Assembly (NCBI RefSeq): GCF_000237825.1
Contig: NZ_CM001377.1
Span: forward strand, 744,001-808,000
Reading direction: 5' to 3'
Origin: Thermanaerovibrio velox DSM 12556
Lineage (GTDB): Bacteria; Synergistota; Synergistia; Synergistales; Synergistaceae
DNA: 64,000 nt
The notes beneath the pieces were generated by a model, which made no database searches, had not been told where the DNA came from, and saw only the letters and a list, made by a program, of their open reading frames with translations. This document shows, piece by piece, positions 1 to 9,015 of the stretch (position 1 is its first letter; each line of letters starts with the position of its first letter). The translations under genes were made by a program, and so were the position numbers.

Positions 1-1
1 C

Positions 2-199
2 GTGGTGGTCAAGGCTTTGGAGGATGGGGTGACCGTCATAGGTTTGACCAGGGGGCAGGAGACTAAATTCTCCCATACGGAGAAGCTTGATAAGGGTGAG
101 GTTTGGATCGCTCAGTTTACGGAGCATACCTCCGCCATAAAGGTGAGGGGAGCAAGCGAGATATACACTAAGCACGGTAAGATAGACAGCGGGAGGTGA
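2..199 (+). CDS. mtrB: trp RNA-binding attenuation protein TRAP, 5' partial
   Basis: The gene enters from the left edge, so the true start and roughly the first eight residues are outside the window. The 65 visible residues match TRAP over their whole length, including GLTRG near the start, EKLDKGE and TSAIKVRG. In Bacillus TRAP the lysine of the DKGE loop and the Lys and Arg of KVR contact GAG/UAG triplets in RNA, and the threonines near GLT and TKF line the tryptophan pocket; all are kept here. TRAP is an 11-mer ring that binds tryptophan and then leader RNA of trp genes. The neighbour is pyruvate kinase, starting 6 bases after the stop, not folE as in Bacillus. No RNA target is visible in this window. 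Confidence 0.93.
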   Translation: MVVKALEDGVTVIGLTRGQETKFSHTEKLDKGEVWIAQFTEHTSAIKVRGASEIYTKHGKIDSGR

Positions 200-205
200 G
201 CCCAG

Positions 206-1954
206 TTGAGACGGGTGAAGATAGTTTGTACTTTGGGGCCCGCGTGCAGCGATTACGATGTTTTGAGGGCCATGGCGGAGGCGGGAATGAACGTTGCTCG
301 TTTTAACTTCAGTCACGGGGAATACGAGACTCACGAGCTTAACCTGAAGCTGGTTCGTCAGGTGGAACAGGAGATAAGGCGTCCCATCGCCACGCTTTTG
401 GATACCAAGGGTCCGGAGATTAGGACCGGCCTTCTGAAGGGTCATTCTCCGGTGATGTTGCAGCAGGGGAAGAGCTTTGACCTGGTGATCCCTGAGATAG
501 AGGGGGACGAGAGGGGAGTTTCGATAAGCTACCACAACCTTCCCTCGGAGGTCTCCCCGGGCATGGACGTGTTCATTGATGACGGCACCATTCACCTGAG
601 GGTCGAGCGGGTATATGAGGACCGCATATCCTGCAAGGTCTTGGTGGGCGGAGAGCTTGGGGAGCGGAAGGGGGTTAACGTCCCGGAGGCGGCGCTTTCG
701 GTCCCCACCCTCACATCGAAGGACATAGAGGACATCAAGTGGGGTGTGGAGAAGGGGATGGACTACATAGCGGTCTCCTTCGTGAGGACCCGGGACGACA
801 TAATTCAGGTGAGGCGGGTTTTAGAAGAGCTGGGCGGTACCATGAAGATCATCGCCAAGATAGAGACCCGGCAGGCCTTCCAGAACTTGGAGGACATTGC
901 CCAGGTGGTTGACGGTATGATGGTGGCTCGTGGGGATCTTGGGGTTGAGATGCCCACGGAGGATGTCCCGCTTGCGCAAAAGCGAATAGTGGACGTATGC
1001 CGTCTCCAGGGGAAGCCGGTCATCGTGGCCACTCAGATGTTGGACTCCATGATAAGGAATCCCCGGCCCACTAGGGCGGAGGCTAACGACGTGGCCAATG
1101 CGGTGTTGGACGGGGCGGATGCGGTGATGTTGTCCGGGGAGACCGCAAAGGGTAAGTATCCTATCCAAGCGGTGGAGACCATGAGCCGGATCGTTAACCG
1201 CGCCGAGGGGGAGATGCGCCTGTGGCAGCGGTATCAGCAGGTTCAGGTGGCTAACCATGTGGCTGATGCGGTGAGCCACGCGGCCATGACGATAGCTGAG
1301 GACATGAAGGCGGCGGCCATAATATCCCTTACCAGAAGCGGAAGCACCGCCAGGATGGTGAGTAAGTATCGTCCCCAGTGCCCCATCGTGGCGGCTACCC
1401 CATCGAAGAACACCTGGAGGGAGTTGGCACTCCTTTGGGGTGTTTACCCGGTTATGAGGGACGAGGCCAGCAACGCAGAGGAGGCGGTTGAGGCCGCCAT
1501 GTCTGCCGCACTGGAAGAGGGTTTCGTCGCCGAGGGAGATCTGGTCGTCATAACCGCCGGGGTGCCAGTTGGAATACCTGGCACCACCAACATGGTTCAG
1601 GTTTACACCATAGGCCAGATATTGGTTAAGGGTTTGTCCCTCATAAAGAGAGAGGCCTCGGGGTTTGTGTGTCGTTGTAAGAATGCCAAGGAAGCATTGG
1701 AGAAGATGCGCCCCGGGGATGTGCTTGTGGTGGAGCAGACCGACAAGGACTATGTTCCTGCCATGAGAAAGGCCTCTGCGATCATAGCGGAGGAGGGTGG
1801 TCTTACCAGCCACGCTGCCATAGTGGCGTTGGAGCTTGGCATTCCCTGTGTGGTGAGCGCCAAGGATTCCATGAAGCTCCTCCAGGATGGTATGTTGGTC
1901 ACTGTGGACGGTACCAGAGGAGTGGTCTATCAGGGGAGGGTGAAGCTTCGCTGA
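206..1954 (+). CDS. pyk: pyruvate kinase with C-terminal PEP-utiliser domain
   Basis: Converts phosphoenolpyruvate and ADP to pyruvate and ATP in the cytoplasm, the last step of glycolysis. The 582 residues hold the TIM barrel (RRVKIVCTLGPAC at the start, the catalytic lysine region KIIAKIE near residue 215, the MVARGDLGVE loop) with the inserted B domain, then the allosteric C domain. Residues from about 500 form an extra PEP-utilising mobile domain with GGLTSHAAIVALELG near 531-545, as in Bacillus-type enzymes, which explains the length above the usual 470-480. The start is TTG, directly followed by residues that align with family N-termini. It lies 6 bases after mtrB, so the two are probably cotranscribed, and a terminator follows. 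Confidence 0.96.
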   Translation: MRRVKIVCTLGPACSDYDVLRAMAEAGMNVARFNFSHGEYETHELNLKLVRQVEQEIRRPIATLLDTKGPEIRTGLLKGHSPVMLQQGKSFDLVIPEIEGDERGVSISYHNLPSEVSPGMDVFIDDGTIHLRVERVYEDRISCKVLVGGELGERKGVNVPEAALSVPTLTSKDIEDIKWGVEKGMDYIAVSFVRTRDDIIQVRRVLEELGGTMKIIAKIETRQAFQNLEDIAQVVDGMMVARGDLGVEMPTEDVPLAQKRIVDVCRLQGKPVIVATQMLDSMIRNPRPTRAEANDVANAVLDGADAVMLSGETAKGKYPIQAVETMSRIVNRAEGEMRLWQRYQQVQVANHVADAVSHAAMTIAEDMKAAAIISLTRSGSTARMVSKYRPQCPIVAATPSKNTWRELALLWGVYPVMRDEASNAEEAVEAAMSAALEEGFVAEGDLVVITAGVPVGIPGTTNMVQVYTIGQILVKGLSLIKREASGFVCRCKNAKEALEKMRPGDVLVVEQTDKDYVPAMRKASAIIAEEGGLTSHAAIVALELGIPCVVSAKDSMKLLQDGMLVTVDGTRGVVYQGRVKLR

Positions 1955-1960
1955 ACGACA

Positions 1961-1983
1961 AAGGGGCTTCGGCCCCCTTTTTT
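1961..1983 (+). terminator. rho-independent terminator after pyk
   Basis: A GC-rich hairpin (AAGGGGC, loop TTCG, GCCCCCTT) runs into a stretch of seven T. It sits 7 bases after the pyk stop and ends 3 bases before the first possible start of the Nudix gene. Confidence 0.85.
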
Positions 1984-1986
1984 AAT

Positions 1987-2556
1987 TTGGAGCTCTTATC
2001 TCATCGGATTTCCCTGCGGGCCATCAAAACGGCGGAGGAGATCCCCTTGTGGGACTCCTATGGCTTTGATGGCTTGTGGGGAGCCATATGGGTTCCCCTG
2101 TGGTTTTCTCCAGCTAAAGGGGTCTGTACGTTGCTGACCAGGCGCCCGTTTACCCTAAGGCGCCACCCCGGACAGATAGCCTTTCCTGGGGGAGCCAGGG
2201 ATCCTGAAGATCGTACGCCGGCAGATACCGCCAGCCGGGAGGCGGCGGAGGAGGTTTCTCCTTCGGGGGACTGGCGCCCAGTTGCGGTTATGTCCCCCGT
2301 TAGGGCAATAACCAGCTCGTTCAACGTGGTGCCGGTGGTGTTTGTAAGCTTAGATGGTGAACCCGTATTTGCGCCATCCCCTCAAGAGGTTGATGCGATT
2401 GAGAAGATCCCCCTCCCAAAGCTGGGGGATTTCTCCTTTGACGAAATGGGAGGTCCGGAGCTGATTTTATGTGGTTTGGGAAGGGTTTTCGGCCTCACCG
2501 CCAGGGTGTTGTTGGCTCTTGCCCTTAAATCGGAGGAGATACGATGGCTCTTCTAG
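1987..2556 (+). CDS. Nudix hydrolase, CoA pyrophosphatase type
   Basis: Residues about 48-68 match the signature of the CoA-pyrophosphatase Nudix subfamily (LLTRR, then R, then GQIAFPGG). A Nudix box follows, with REAAEE near residue 84 providing the metal-binding glutamates. Family members split CoA or related nucleotide diphosphates into 3',5'-ADP and phosphopantetheine; the actual substrate here is unproven. Length (189 residues) is normal. The start is uncertain: TTG at 1987 is the first start codon of the frame but directly abuts the pyk terminator and lacks a ribosome binding site, so translation may begin further in. It overlaps the start of nfo by 13 bases, which suggests translational coupling. 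Confidence 0.85.
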   Translation: MELLSHRISLRAIKTAEEIPLWDSYGFDGLWGAIWVPLWFSPAKGVCTLLTRRPFTLRRHPGQIAFPGGARDPEDRTPADTASREAAEEVSPSGDWRPVAVMSPVRAITSSFNVVPVVFVSLDGEPVFAPSPQEVDAIEKIPLPKLGDFSFDEMGGPELILCGLGRVFGLTARVLLALALKSEEIRWLF

Positions 2557-3368
2557 GGGCGCACGTGTCGGTTGAGGGGGGACTCTGGAGGGCCTTCGAG
2601 AGGGGAATGGCCTTGGGATGCCAGTGCATTCAGATCTTCACAAAGAGCCAGTTGCAGTGGTTTGCATCCCCCGTATCCATTGACCAGTGTCAACGGTTTT
2701 ACAGGGCATGGATGGGTTGCGGTTTTATCCCTGTGGTGGCGCATGGTTCATACCTCATCAACCTGGCATCTAGCGATTTGTCCATGTGGGAGCGGAGTGT
2801 GGAAGCCCTCGTTATGGAGATGCAGCGCTGTGATGCCTTGGGGATAGAGTCCTTGGTATTTCATCCCGGCCATCACGGTGGTGCGGGGTATGAGGCGGGG
2901 ATGGCGAACCTTGAGAGGGGTATAGAGGCGGTTTTGGAGCGATCTCCGAGTTCCGTGAGGCTCCTTCTGGAACCCTCCGCCGGGCAGGGCACCGCCGTAG
3001 GTTATGTGCTGAAGGACTGCGTTGAGCTCTGTGTGCGAATGGGGATAAAGAGGGTTGGTCTATGCCTTGATACGTGCCATCTTTTCGCCGCGGGGTATGA
3101 TATCAGGTCCCCCGGAGGGTATCGACGAACCCTTGGAGCCTTGGGTGATATGGGGGTGTCCATAGTAGGATGTTGGCATCTTAATGATTCCAAGGACCCT
3201 AAGGGGTCTAGAAAGGACAGGCATGAGAGGGTGGGTAACGGGGCCATCGGTTTGTCTGCCTTCGGGATGGTTTTACAGGACCAAAACTTCTCTAAAACCC
3301 CCGCAATCTTGGAGATATCTCCTGCCTTTGCGGCGGAGGACATGGCGATTCTGAGCAAGCTAAGATAG
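2544..3368 (+). CDS. nfo: deoxyribonuclease IV (endonuclease IV)
   Basis: Cleaves DNA 5' to abasic sites in base excision repair. The 274-residue protein is the full family length and is colinear with Nfo: MALLGAHVS at the start, QIFTKSQ near 33, VFHPGHHG near 110, LLLEPSAGQG near 140, LCLDTCHLFAAGYD near 177 and HLNDSK near 216. These blocks supply the His, Glu and Asp ligands of the three zinc ions. The ATG lies inside the end of the Nudix gene with GGAGGAGA just upstream. Pairing of a CoA or nucleotide Nudix with an AP endonuclease is a loose housekeeping association. Confidence 0.96.
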   Translation: MALLGAHVSVEGGLWRAFERGMALGCQCIQIFTKSQLQWFASPVSIDQCQRFYRAWMGCGFIPVVAHGSYLINLASSDLSMWERSVEALVMEMQRCDALGIESLVFHPGHHGGAGYEAGMANLERGIEAVLERSPSSVRLLLEPSAGQGTAVGYVLKDCVELCVRMGIKRVGLCLDTCHLFAAGYDIRSPGGYRRTLGALGDMGVSIVGCWHLNDSKDPKGSRKDRHERVGNGAIGLSAFGMVLQDQNFSKTPAILEISPAFAAEDMAILSKLR

Positions 3369-3416
3369 CCGATATTAGGGAAAATGTTTGCACGTTCCTT
3401 GCCCAGGCGGAGCTCT

Positions 3417-3445
3417 TTGGCACGAGACTGTGTGTTTAATAAAAG
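3417..3445 (+). promoter_or_regulatory. possible sigma70-type promoter
   Basis: TTGGCA, 17 bases, TAAAAG lies in the 112-base gap between nfo and the racemase gene. The -35 is good and the -10 is only 4 of 6. Confidence 0.35.
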
Positions 3446-3480
3446 CGATACAGTAGGTCTAGAGGAGGGGGGATGCGTAC

Positions 3481-4554
3481 ATGGACCGGTTGCCAGTCCT
3501 TTCCGTTGACCTTGATCTGATACGTTTTAACGCTTACAGGGTATGTTCCATGGCTGCCGCCGCTGGGGTTTCGATTTGGGGGATCACCAAGGGGCTTTGC
3601 GGGGAACCGGGGGTTGCAATGGCCATGCTGGAAGGCGGTTGTTCGGCTTTGGGGGACAGCCGGCTTCAAAACTTTGAGAAGATGAGAAGGGCTGGGATCG
3701 AAGGCCCTTTCTTTTTGATAAGGATTCCCATGCTCAGCGAGGTGGACCGAATGGTTCATCTGGCAGATGGTTGTTTAATATCCTCTCTGGAGACCTTGGA
3801 GGTTCTTGAAGGGCGCTGTGCGCTGGAGAGGAAGTCTTTCAAGGTGATACTCATGTTCGACCTGGGGGATCTAAGGGAGGGTTTTATGGTTGAAGATGCC
3901 CCCAGGGTGGGGGGTTTTTGCGCGTCCCTTTCGTGGGTCAAGGTGGAGGGGGTCGGGACTAACCTAGGGTGTTTCGGTGGGGTTTTAGCTACCCCCGCTA
4001 ACCAGAGGGAGCTATTAGAGGTAGCTCAGGTCATACGAGAGGCGTCTGGTTTTGACGTTCCAATAGTATCCGGAGGTGGAACCTTAGCCCTTAGGTTATT
4101 AGAGGACGGTACTCTGCCAGCGGGGGTGAACAACTTAAGGGTAGGAGAGGGTATAATCCTTGGGACCGACTCAACGGGCATGAGGGATATCCCCTATCTT
4201 CGAAGGGATGCGGTCAAGCTCATCTCGGAGGTGGTGGAACTTCGGCGTAAGCCGTCGGTGCCAAGGGGTGAGATTGGAAGGGATGCTTTTGGTAACTTGC
4301 CGGTGTTTGAGGACCTTGGGGAGAGGTTAAGGGCGATACTGGCGGTTGGTCGTCAGGATACCAGGCCGGAGGGGCTTACCCCGTTGGACGAGGGGGTAAG
4401 GATTCTTGGGGCCTCCAGCGACCACATGGTTTGCGACGTAGAAGATGCCATCCATATTTCGATGGGTTGTAAGTTGAGCTTTCGGCCTAACTACGGGGCC
4501 ATGCTTCAGAGCGCCACTTCGGAGTACGTGGCGAAAGAGTACTTAGGTGTTTAA
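3481..4554 (+). CDS. alanine/ornithine racemase family PLP enzyme
   Basis: An alanine racemase N-terminal-domain (fold III, PLP) protein of 357 residues. The lysine in WGITKGLCG (Lys37) is the expected PLP anchor, followed by the family block LEGGCSALGDSRLQNFEKM. The C-terminal half, with GVGTNLGCFGG near 157 and RVGEGIILG near 220, resembles ornithine racemase and YhfX-like enzymes more than classical Alr, which has a beta domain. It probably racemises an amino acid, ornithine being the best-known substrate of close relatives; this is inference. The ATG is preceded by GAGGAGGGGGG. It stands between nfo and the cdaA operon with no obvious partner gene. Confidence 0.8.
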   Translation: MDRLPVLSVDLDLIRFNAYRVCSMAAAAGVSIWGITKGLCGEPGVAMAMLEGGCSALGDSRLQNFEKMRRAGIEGPFFLIRIPMLSEVDRMVHLADGCLISSLETLEVLEGRCALERKSFKVILMFDLGDLREGFMVEDAPRVGGFCASLSWVKVEGVGTNLGCFGGVLATPANQRELLEVAQVIREASGFDVPIVSGGGTLALRLLEDGTLPAGVNNLRVGEGIILGTDSTGMRDIPYLRRDAVKLISEVVELRRKPSVPRGEIGRDAFGNLPVFEDLGERLRAILAVGRQDTRPEGLTPLDEGVRILGASSDHMVCDVEDAIHISMGCKLSFRPNYGAMLQSATSEYVAKEYLGV

Positions 4555-4595
4555 GAGGATTTTTTATTTCTTATTAAGCTTTGGAGGTATATACA

Positions 4596-5423
4596 GTGTT
4601 CTGGCCCAGCCTTAGGTGGCAGGACTTACTGGACATATTCATAATCGCGTTTGTGGTTTACAAGCTCCTGCTTTTGGTGGTTGGTACCCGGGCGGTTCAG
4701 CTCTTGAGGGGGCTTATGGTGCTTGGCATAACTGCGGCATTAGCCAACCTGTTAGAGCTCAAGGCTCTTACCTGGGTGCTATCTAGGTTTTTCCAGGCGT
4801 TGCTCATAGTCATACCGGTGCTTTTTCAGCCGGAGCTTAGGCGGGTTTTGGAGGAGCTTGGCAGGGGGCATCTTTGGAGGATCCAGAAGGGGAAGGAGAA
4901 GCTGGAAACCTTGGCGGATGAGGTTTTAAGGGCGCTTTTGTACCTTCAGAGCAAGAGGATCGGGGCGCTTTTAGTCCTTCAACGTCAGACCGGGCTGAAG
5001 GAGGTGTGGAGGTCTGCGGTTCCCATAAAGGCGCAGCCCTCTCAGGAGCTTTTGGTATCCCTGTTTTGGCCTGGGAACCCGCTTCACGATGGGGCGGTTA
5101 TATTAGACAGGAACAGCGTGATAGCCGCATCTTGCTATCTCCCCCTGACCGAGAAGAGCGATCTCTCCCGTTGGTACGGTACGAGGCACAGGGCAGCCCT
5201 GGGGGTTACGGAGATATCTGATGCGTTGGCGTTGGTCGTGTCTGAGGAGAGGGGAGAGATTTCCCTGGCGGTTAACGGTAGGATATCGAACCCCCTCAAC
5301 GAGGAGCAGCTTCGCAAGCTGCTGTTGCACTACTTTAGAGGGAAAGATGGATACCGTTCATTTTGGGATCGTTTCCGGGACAGCCTGATCGAGGAGGATT
5401 CGGTGATCGATTATGATGACTAG
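4596..5423 (+). CDS. cdaA: diadenylate cyclase CdaA
   Basis: Makes cyclic di-AMP from two ATP at the membrane. The N-terminal 85 or so residues hold three hydrophobic helices, followed by the DAC domain. The two catalytic motifs are present: DGA (in PLHDGAVI, near residue 164) and RHR (in GTRHRAALG, near 195). I chose GTG at 4596 because GGAGGT lies 8 bases upstream; the earlier TTG at 4581 overlaps that site. The frame overlaps cdaR by 11 bases and glmM follows, which is the conserved cdaA-cdaR-glmM operon of Firmicutes, where CdaR and GlmM modulate cyclase activity. Confidence 0.96.
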   Translation: MFWPSLRWQDLLDIFIIAFVVYKLLLLVVGTRAVQLLRGLMVLGITAALANLLELKALTWVLSRFFQALLIVIPVLFQPELRRVLEELGRGHLWRIQKGKEKLETLADEVLRALLYLQSKRIGALLVLQRQTGLKEVWRSAVPIKAQPSQELLVSLFWPGNPLHDGAVILDRNSVIAASCYLPLTEKSDLSRWYGTRHRAALGVTEISDALALVVSEERGEISLAVNGRISNPLNEEQLRKLLLHYFRGKDGYRSFWDRFRDSLIEEDSVIDYDD

Positions 5424-6639
5424 GCGGGGAAGGGTTAAGCAATGGATATATTCCAGACTTTCCCTACAGCTCCTCTCCTTCCTCATAGCGGTGGTGATTT
5501 GGTTCTTCGTATCATGGGATCACAGTACGAAGGGCTACAGGCCTGTGACCCTTCCTTTGGAGGTGGTGGGAGCTTCGAGGGACCTCTCGGTGGAGGTTAA
5601 GGAGAGCTCGGTGGAGGCAAAGTTCTTTGGGGACATAGGTTTGCTATCTGACATGGATCCCTCATCCTTGAGTGTGAGGGTTGATGTAACCGGTCTTCCC
5701 CCGGGCACTTACAAGCTGGTGCCCCGCATTGAGCTGCCAAAGGGGGTTGAGTCTGTGACTTTCAAGCCCCAGTATGTGACGGTAGTGCTGCACAGGAGGT
5801 CTGTGAGGGATGTGCCGGTTAGAGTTGACTTTGGCAAGGACTTTCCGCGGGAAGCGAAGGTGTCTGGTGTAACGGTGACGCCTAGGTATGTATCGGTTCA
5901 GGGGACTGAGGAGCAGGTCCGGGGAGTGGATCATGCAAGGGTACAGGTTACTTATCAGGCCTTTTCAGAGGGGCGTAGGGTTTTCCCGGTGGAGTTGGTC
6001 TTTAGGAAGGATTACTCCTTGGGCAGGGATTTGGATTTTAATCCCAAAGAGGTGACTTTGGACATGCCCATCTCCTCTGATAAAATTATTGGCCGTGTGC
6101 CCCTTAGGGCCTCGGTGGAGGGTATGCCGGGTTGGGGTTTTGTGGTGGACTCGGTTAACGTGATCCCTGAGGCCGTGATGGTTCAGGGTACCCCCGAGGC
6201 CATAGAGCAGTTGAAGGTAATAGACCTTCCTCCGGTTAACGTTGAGGGAGCCCAGCAGGATTTTTCAGCCTGGGTGCCGGTGAGATCTCCCGTGGACGGT
6301 GTTGTAGTTCTAGGTGGTGGGCTGGCCCAGGTGCATGTTAAGCTTTCCCATCGTTCGTCTAAGAGGGTCATCAGGGGTGTGCCCGTGAAGTTAAGGGGGG
6401 TCGATGTGGATAAGGGTTGGGTGTTATCCCCCGCGGAAGTTGACGTTACCGTGGAGATTTCTTCGAAGGAAGGCATTCCATCTGAGGCACCTCCGTCGGA
6501 ATTGGTGGAGGCCTATGTGGATGTAAGCAACGTGGTGACCAGCAGGATAACCCTTCCGGTGCTGGTGAAACCCAAGAGGGAATCTGTGGTTGTGATTTCG
6601 GTGGATCCACCGAGGGTGCAGCTGCAGGAGAAGAGATGA
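5413..6639 (+). CDS. cdaR: CdaR, YbbR-domain regulator of CdaA
   Basis: The 408-residue protein has a short basic N-terminus, one membrane helix at about residues 13-32 (LLSFLIAVVIWFFV) and then an extracytoplasmic region made of repeated YbbR domains. The repeated pattern V-x-V-x-G then PxxV-x-V-x-G is visible (VSGVTVTPRYVSVQGTEEQV near 153 and a second copy with VIPEAVMVQGTPEAI near 250). In Firmicutes CdaR binds CdaA and alters c-di-AMP output. It begins inside the end of cdaA, so translation is coupled. The second membrane-proximal repeats are less regular. Confidence 0.9.
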   Translation: MMTRRGRVKQWIYSRLSLQLLSFLIAVVIWFFVSWDHSTKGYRPVTLPLEVVGASRDLSVEVKESSVEAKFFGDIGLLSDMDPSSLSVRVDVTGLPPGTYKLVPRIELPKGVESVTFKPQYVTVVLHRRSVRDVPVRVDFGKDFPREAKVSGVTVTPRYVSVQGTEEQVRGVDHARVQVTYQAFSEGRRVFPVELVFRKDYSLGRDLDFNPKEVTLDMPISSDKIIGRVPLRASVEGMPGWGFVVDSVNVIPEAVMVQGTPEAIEQLKVIDLPPVNVEGAQQDFSAWVPVRSPVDGVVVLGGGLAQVHVKLSHRSSKRVIRGVPVKLRGVDVDKGWVLSPAEVDVTVEISSKEGIPSEAPPSELVEAYVDVSNVVTSRITLPVLVKPKRESVVVISVDPPRVQLQEKR

Positions 6640-6659
6640 ACTATATGGAGTGATCTGAG

Positions 6660-8009
6660 TTGTCCGAGAAGATGGCGAAGAGGATGTACTTTGGCACCGA
6701 CGGGGTAAGGGATGTGGCTAACCGGGGTGTCATGACCCCTGAGATGGCTACGCGGCTTGGGGTCGCTTACGTCAGGTTTCTCAAAAGCCGAGGGGTTGAT
6801 GCCCCAAAGGTGATAGTTTGCAGGGATACTAGGGCCTCGGGGCAGATGTTGGAGTTAGCCCTTGGGGCGGGGATGATGTCGATGGGAGCTACGGTTGTAT
6901 CCGGGGGTGTGTTGCCCACCCCAGGGGTGAGCTTTTTGCTTCGGAATGGAACGGCTGACGGGGGTGCGGTGGTCAGTGCGTCGCACAATCCCGCGGAGTA
7001 CAACGGCATAAAGTTCTTTGGCCCCGATGGGCAGAAGCTTTCCGATGAGGAGGAGGCTGCCATAGAGGGCTTTTTGGAGTTTGAGCCCCATCATCGCCCA
7101 GCGGGGCTTGGGATGGGGGTTTATAGTGAGACCTTGGAGTTCAGGGATCAATACTCCCAGTGGCTTTCATCCTGCTACGACGGGGCGAGCCCCGTTAAGG
7201 GTATCGTTGTTGATTGTGCTAATGGTGCGATAGGGCCGGTTGTGGAAAGGGTGTTTGCCTCCTGGGAGCCCCGGATTATCTGGGCTGAACCGGATGGTAC
7301 CAACATAAACCGCTCATGTGGGGTAATGCACATGGAGAGCCTGGCTGAGGCGGTGGTCAAGAGCGGGGCCCCCTTGGGAGTGGCGTTTGACGGGGATGCG
7401 GATCGCACCCTGCTTTGTGATCCTAAGGGCAGGGTGATAGACGGGGATCTGATGCTTTGGGTGCTAGCCAGGTGGTTGAAGTTAAGGGGTGGGCTTGGCA
7501 GCGGCGTGGTGGCCACGGTGATGAGCAACATGGCCCTGGAGGAGAATCTAGGCTCCGAGGGTATAAAGCTGTTCCGTTGTCCCGTGGGAGACAGATATGT
7601 ATTGGAGACCATGGTGCGGGAGGGGGCCATGTTGGGGGGGGAACAGTCGGGGCATGTGATTGTGAAACCCTGGGTTGAGAGTGGTGATGGTCTGTGCACC
7701 GCGCTGCTGTTCATTAGGGCCTGCGAGGAGTTGGGGGAGAGCTTTGATGGTTTGTGCGATCGTTTTGAGCGGTATCCCCAGAGGTTGATAAATTTTAGGG
7801 TTAAGGACAGGGATGGGGTGTTGAATTCCCATGAGCTTGCCGCTGCGGTGAGGTCCGCCGAGGAGATCATAGGCCGATGGGGAAGGGTGTTTGTGAGGCC
7901 CTCCGGCACGGAGCCCCTGATAAGGGTGCTCCTCGAGGCGAAGGATCCCAGCCGATTGGAATCCGCGAGCGCCGTGTTCTCCGAGGTTATGGGCAAGCTT
8001 ATTGGCTAG
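6660..8009 (+). CDS. glmM: phosphoglucosamine mutase
   Basis: Interconverts glucosamine-6-phosphate and glucosamine-1-phosphate, the second step towards UDP-GlcNAc. The 449 residues match the family: YFGTDGVRD near 9, the phosphoserine loop SASHNPAEYNGIKFFG near 106-121, the metal loop DGDADR near 243 and the phosphate-binding RPSGTEPLIRVL near the C-terminus. The TTG start has GGAG 9 bases upstream; an in-frame ATG lies four codons further on. It completes the cdaA-cdaR-glmM operon, and the product feeds GlmU encoded 6 kb downstream. Confidence 0.97.
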   Translation: MSEKMAKRMYFGTDGVRDVANRGVMTPEMATRLGVAYVRFLKSRGVDAPKVIVCRDTRASGQMLELALGAGMMSMGATVVSGGVLPTPGVSFLLRNGTADGGAVVSASHNPAEYNGIKFFGPDGQKLSDEEEAAIEGFLEFEPHHRPAGLGMGVYSETLEFRDQYSQWLSSCYDGASPVKGIVVDCANGAIGPVVERVFASWEPRIIWAEPDGTNINRSCGVMHMESLAEAVVKSGAPLGVAFDGDADRTLLCDPKGRVIDGDLMLWVLARWLKLRGGLGSGVVATVMSNMALEENLGSEGIKLFRCPVGDRYVLETMVREGAMLGGEQSGHVIVKPWVESGDGLCTALLFIRACEELGESFDGLCDRFERYPQRLINFRVKDRDGVLNSHELAAAVRSAEEIIGRWGRVFVRPSGTEPLIRVLLEAKDPSRLESASAVFSEVMGKLIG

Positions 8010-8094
8010 GTGGTTGTTCGGTCCTGTGCCGGCATTTGAGGTTCCGGTCGGTATCGGATGAGGTTTGTTGATTTACTAATGGGGGTGTACGGGC

Positions 8095-8973
8095 TTGAGC
8101 GATTCTAGCGTGCTTCGCCACTGTCTTTTCCCCGTAGCTGGTCTTGGTACTCGTTTCCTGCCCGCCACTAAGGAGACGCCGAAGGAGATGCTGCCGCTTA
8201 TAGACAAGCCGCTCATTCACTACGGGGTTGAGGAGGCGTGTGGGGCCGGTTGTAGGGACATAGTGTTCGTGACCGGTAGGGGGAAGAGGTCCATAGAGGA
8301 TTACTTCGATAGATCCCCTGACTTGGAGGCCCTGTTGGAGTCCCGGGGTAAGGCTGATCTTGCGGACTTGGTTAGGGGTATAAGCGAGATGGCCCGATTT
8401 TCTTACGTGCGGCAGTCGGAGCCCCTTGGCCTTGGTCATGCGGTCCTCTGCGGCAGGACCTGTTGTAACGGTGATTACTTTGGGGTGATCCTTCCCGATG
8501 ACGTTATAGTCTCGGATGAACCGGTTCTAGCACAGCTGGATAGGGTGCGTAGGGCCTTCGGTGGCTCTGTGCTTGCCTTGGAGGAGGTATCTAAGGAGGA
8601 TACCGCGCGGTATGGTATAGTGGATGCCGAGGACCTGGGGGATGGGGTGTTCCGTATAAGGGACATGGTGGAGAAACCGAATCCAGAGGATGCGCCGAGT
8701 CGGCTTGCCATAATGGGACGTTACGTCCTTTCCAGCTCGGTCTTCGACCACCTTGAGAGGGTTGCGCCGGGGTCTGGAGGGGAGATACAGCTGACCGATG
8801 GTCTGAAATCCCTTTTGAGGGATGAGCCGGTGTACGGCTATCTTTACAGGGGTGAGAGATTGGATTGCGGGACCAAGGAGGGATGGCTTAGGGCTACCGT
8901 GACCATGGCGGTTCGTGATGAGCGGTTGCGGGACATAGTGGTGGAGGTCCTTGAGAAGGAGGGGGTGATTTAG
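8095..8973 (+). CDS. galU: UTP-glucose-1-phosphate uridylyltransferase
   Basis: Makes UDP-glucose from UTP and glucose-1-phosphate for envelope polysaccharides. The 292 residues carry FPVAGLGTRFLPATKETPKE near residue 11, the nucleotide-binding signature of bacterial GalU, with KPLIHYGVEEA after it and the EKPNPEDAPS block near 191. The family length is normal. The start TTG at 8095 is the first in frame and lies 10 bases after a GGGGGTG stretch. It is separated from glmM by 85 bases and from glmS by the ribozyme leader. Confidence 0.96.
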   Translation: MSDSSVLRHCLFPVAGLGTRFLPATKETPKEMLPLIDKPLIHYGVEEACGAGCRDIVFVTGRGKRSIEDYFDRSPDLEALLESRGKADLADLVRGISEMARFSYVRQSEPLGLGHAVLCGRTCCNGDYFGVILPDDVIVSDEPVLAQLDRVRRAFGGSVLALEEVSKEDTARYGIVDAEDLGDGVFRIRDMVEKPNPEDAPSRLAIMGRYVLSSSVFDHLERVAPGSGGEIQLTDGLKSLLRDEPVYGYLYRGERLDCGTKEGWLRATVTMAVRDERLRDIVVEVLEKEGVI

Positions 8974-9015
8974 ATGTAGGGGGTTTTTTACATCGGTTTG
9001 CGTTAAAGGGGGTTA

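Noticed and set aside
821-1813. A 330-codon minus-strand frame within pyk.
   Set aside because: It is antisense to a fully conserved pyruvate kinase, its composition is rich in His, Gly and Leu as expected from an antisense shadow, and it has no recognisable domain.
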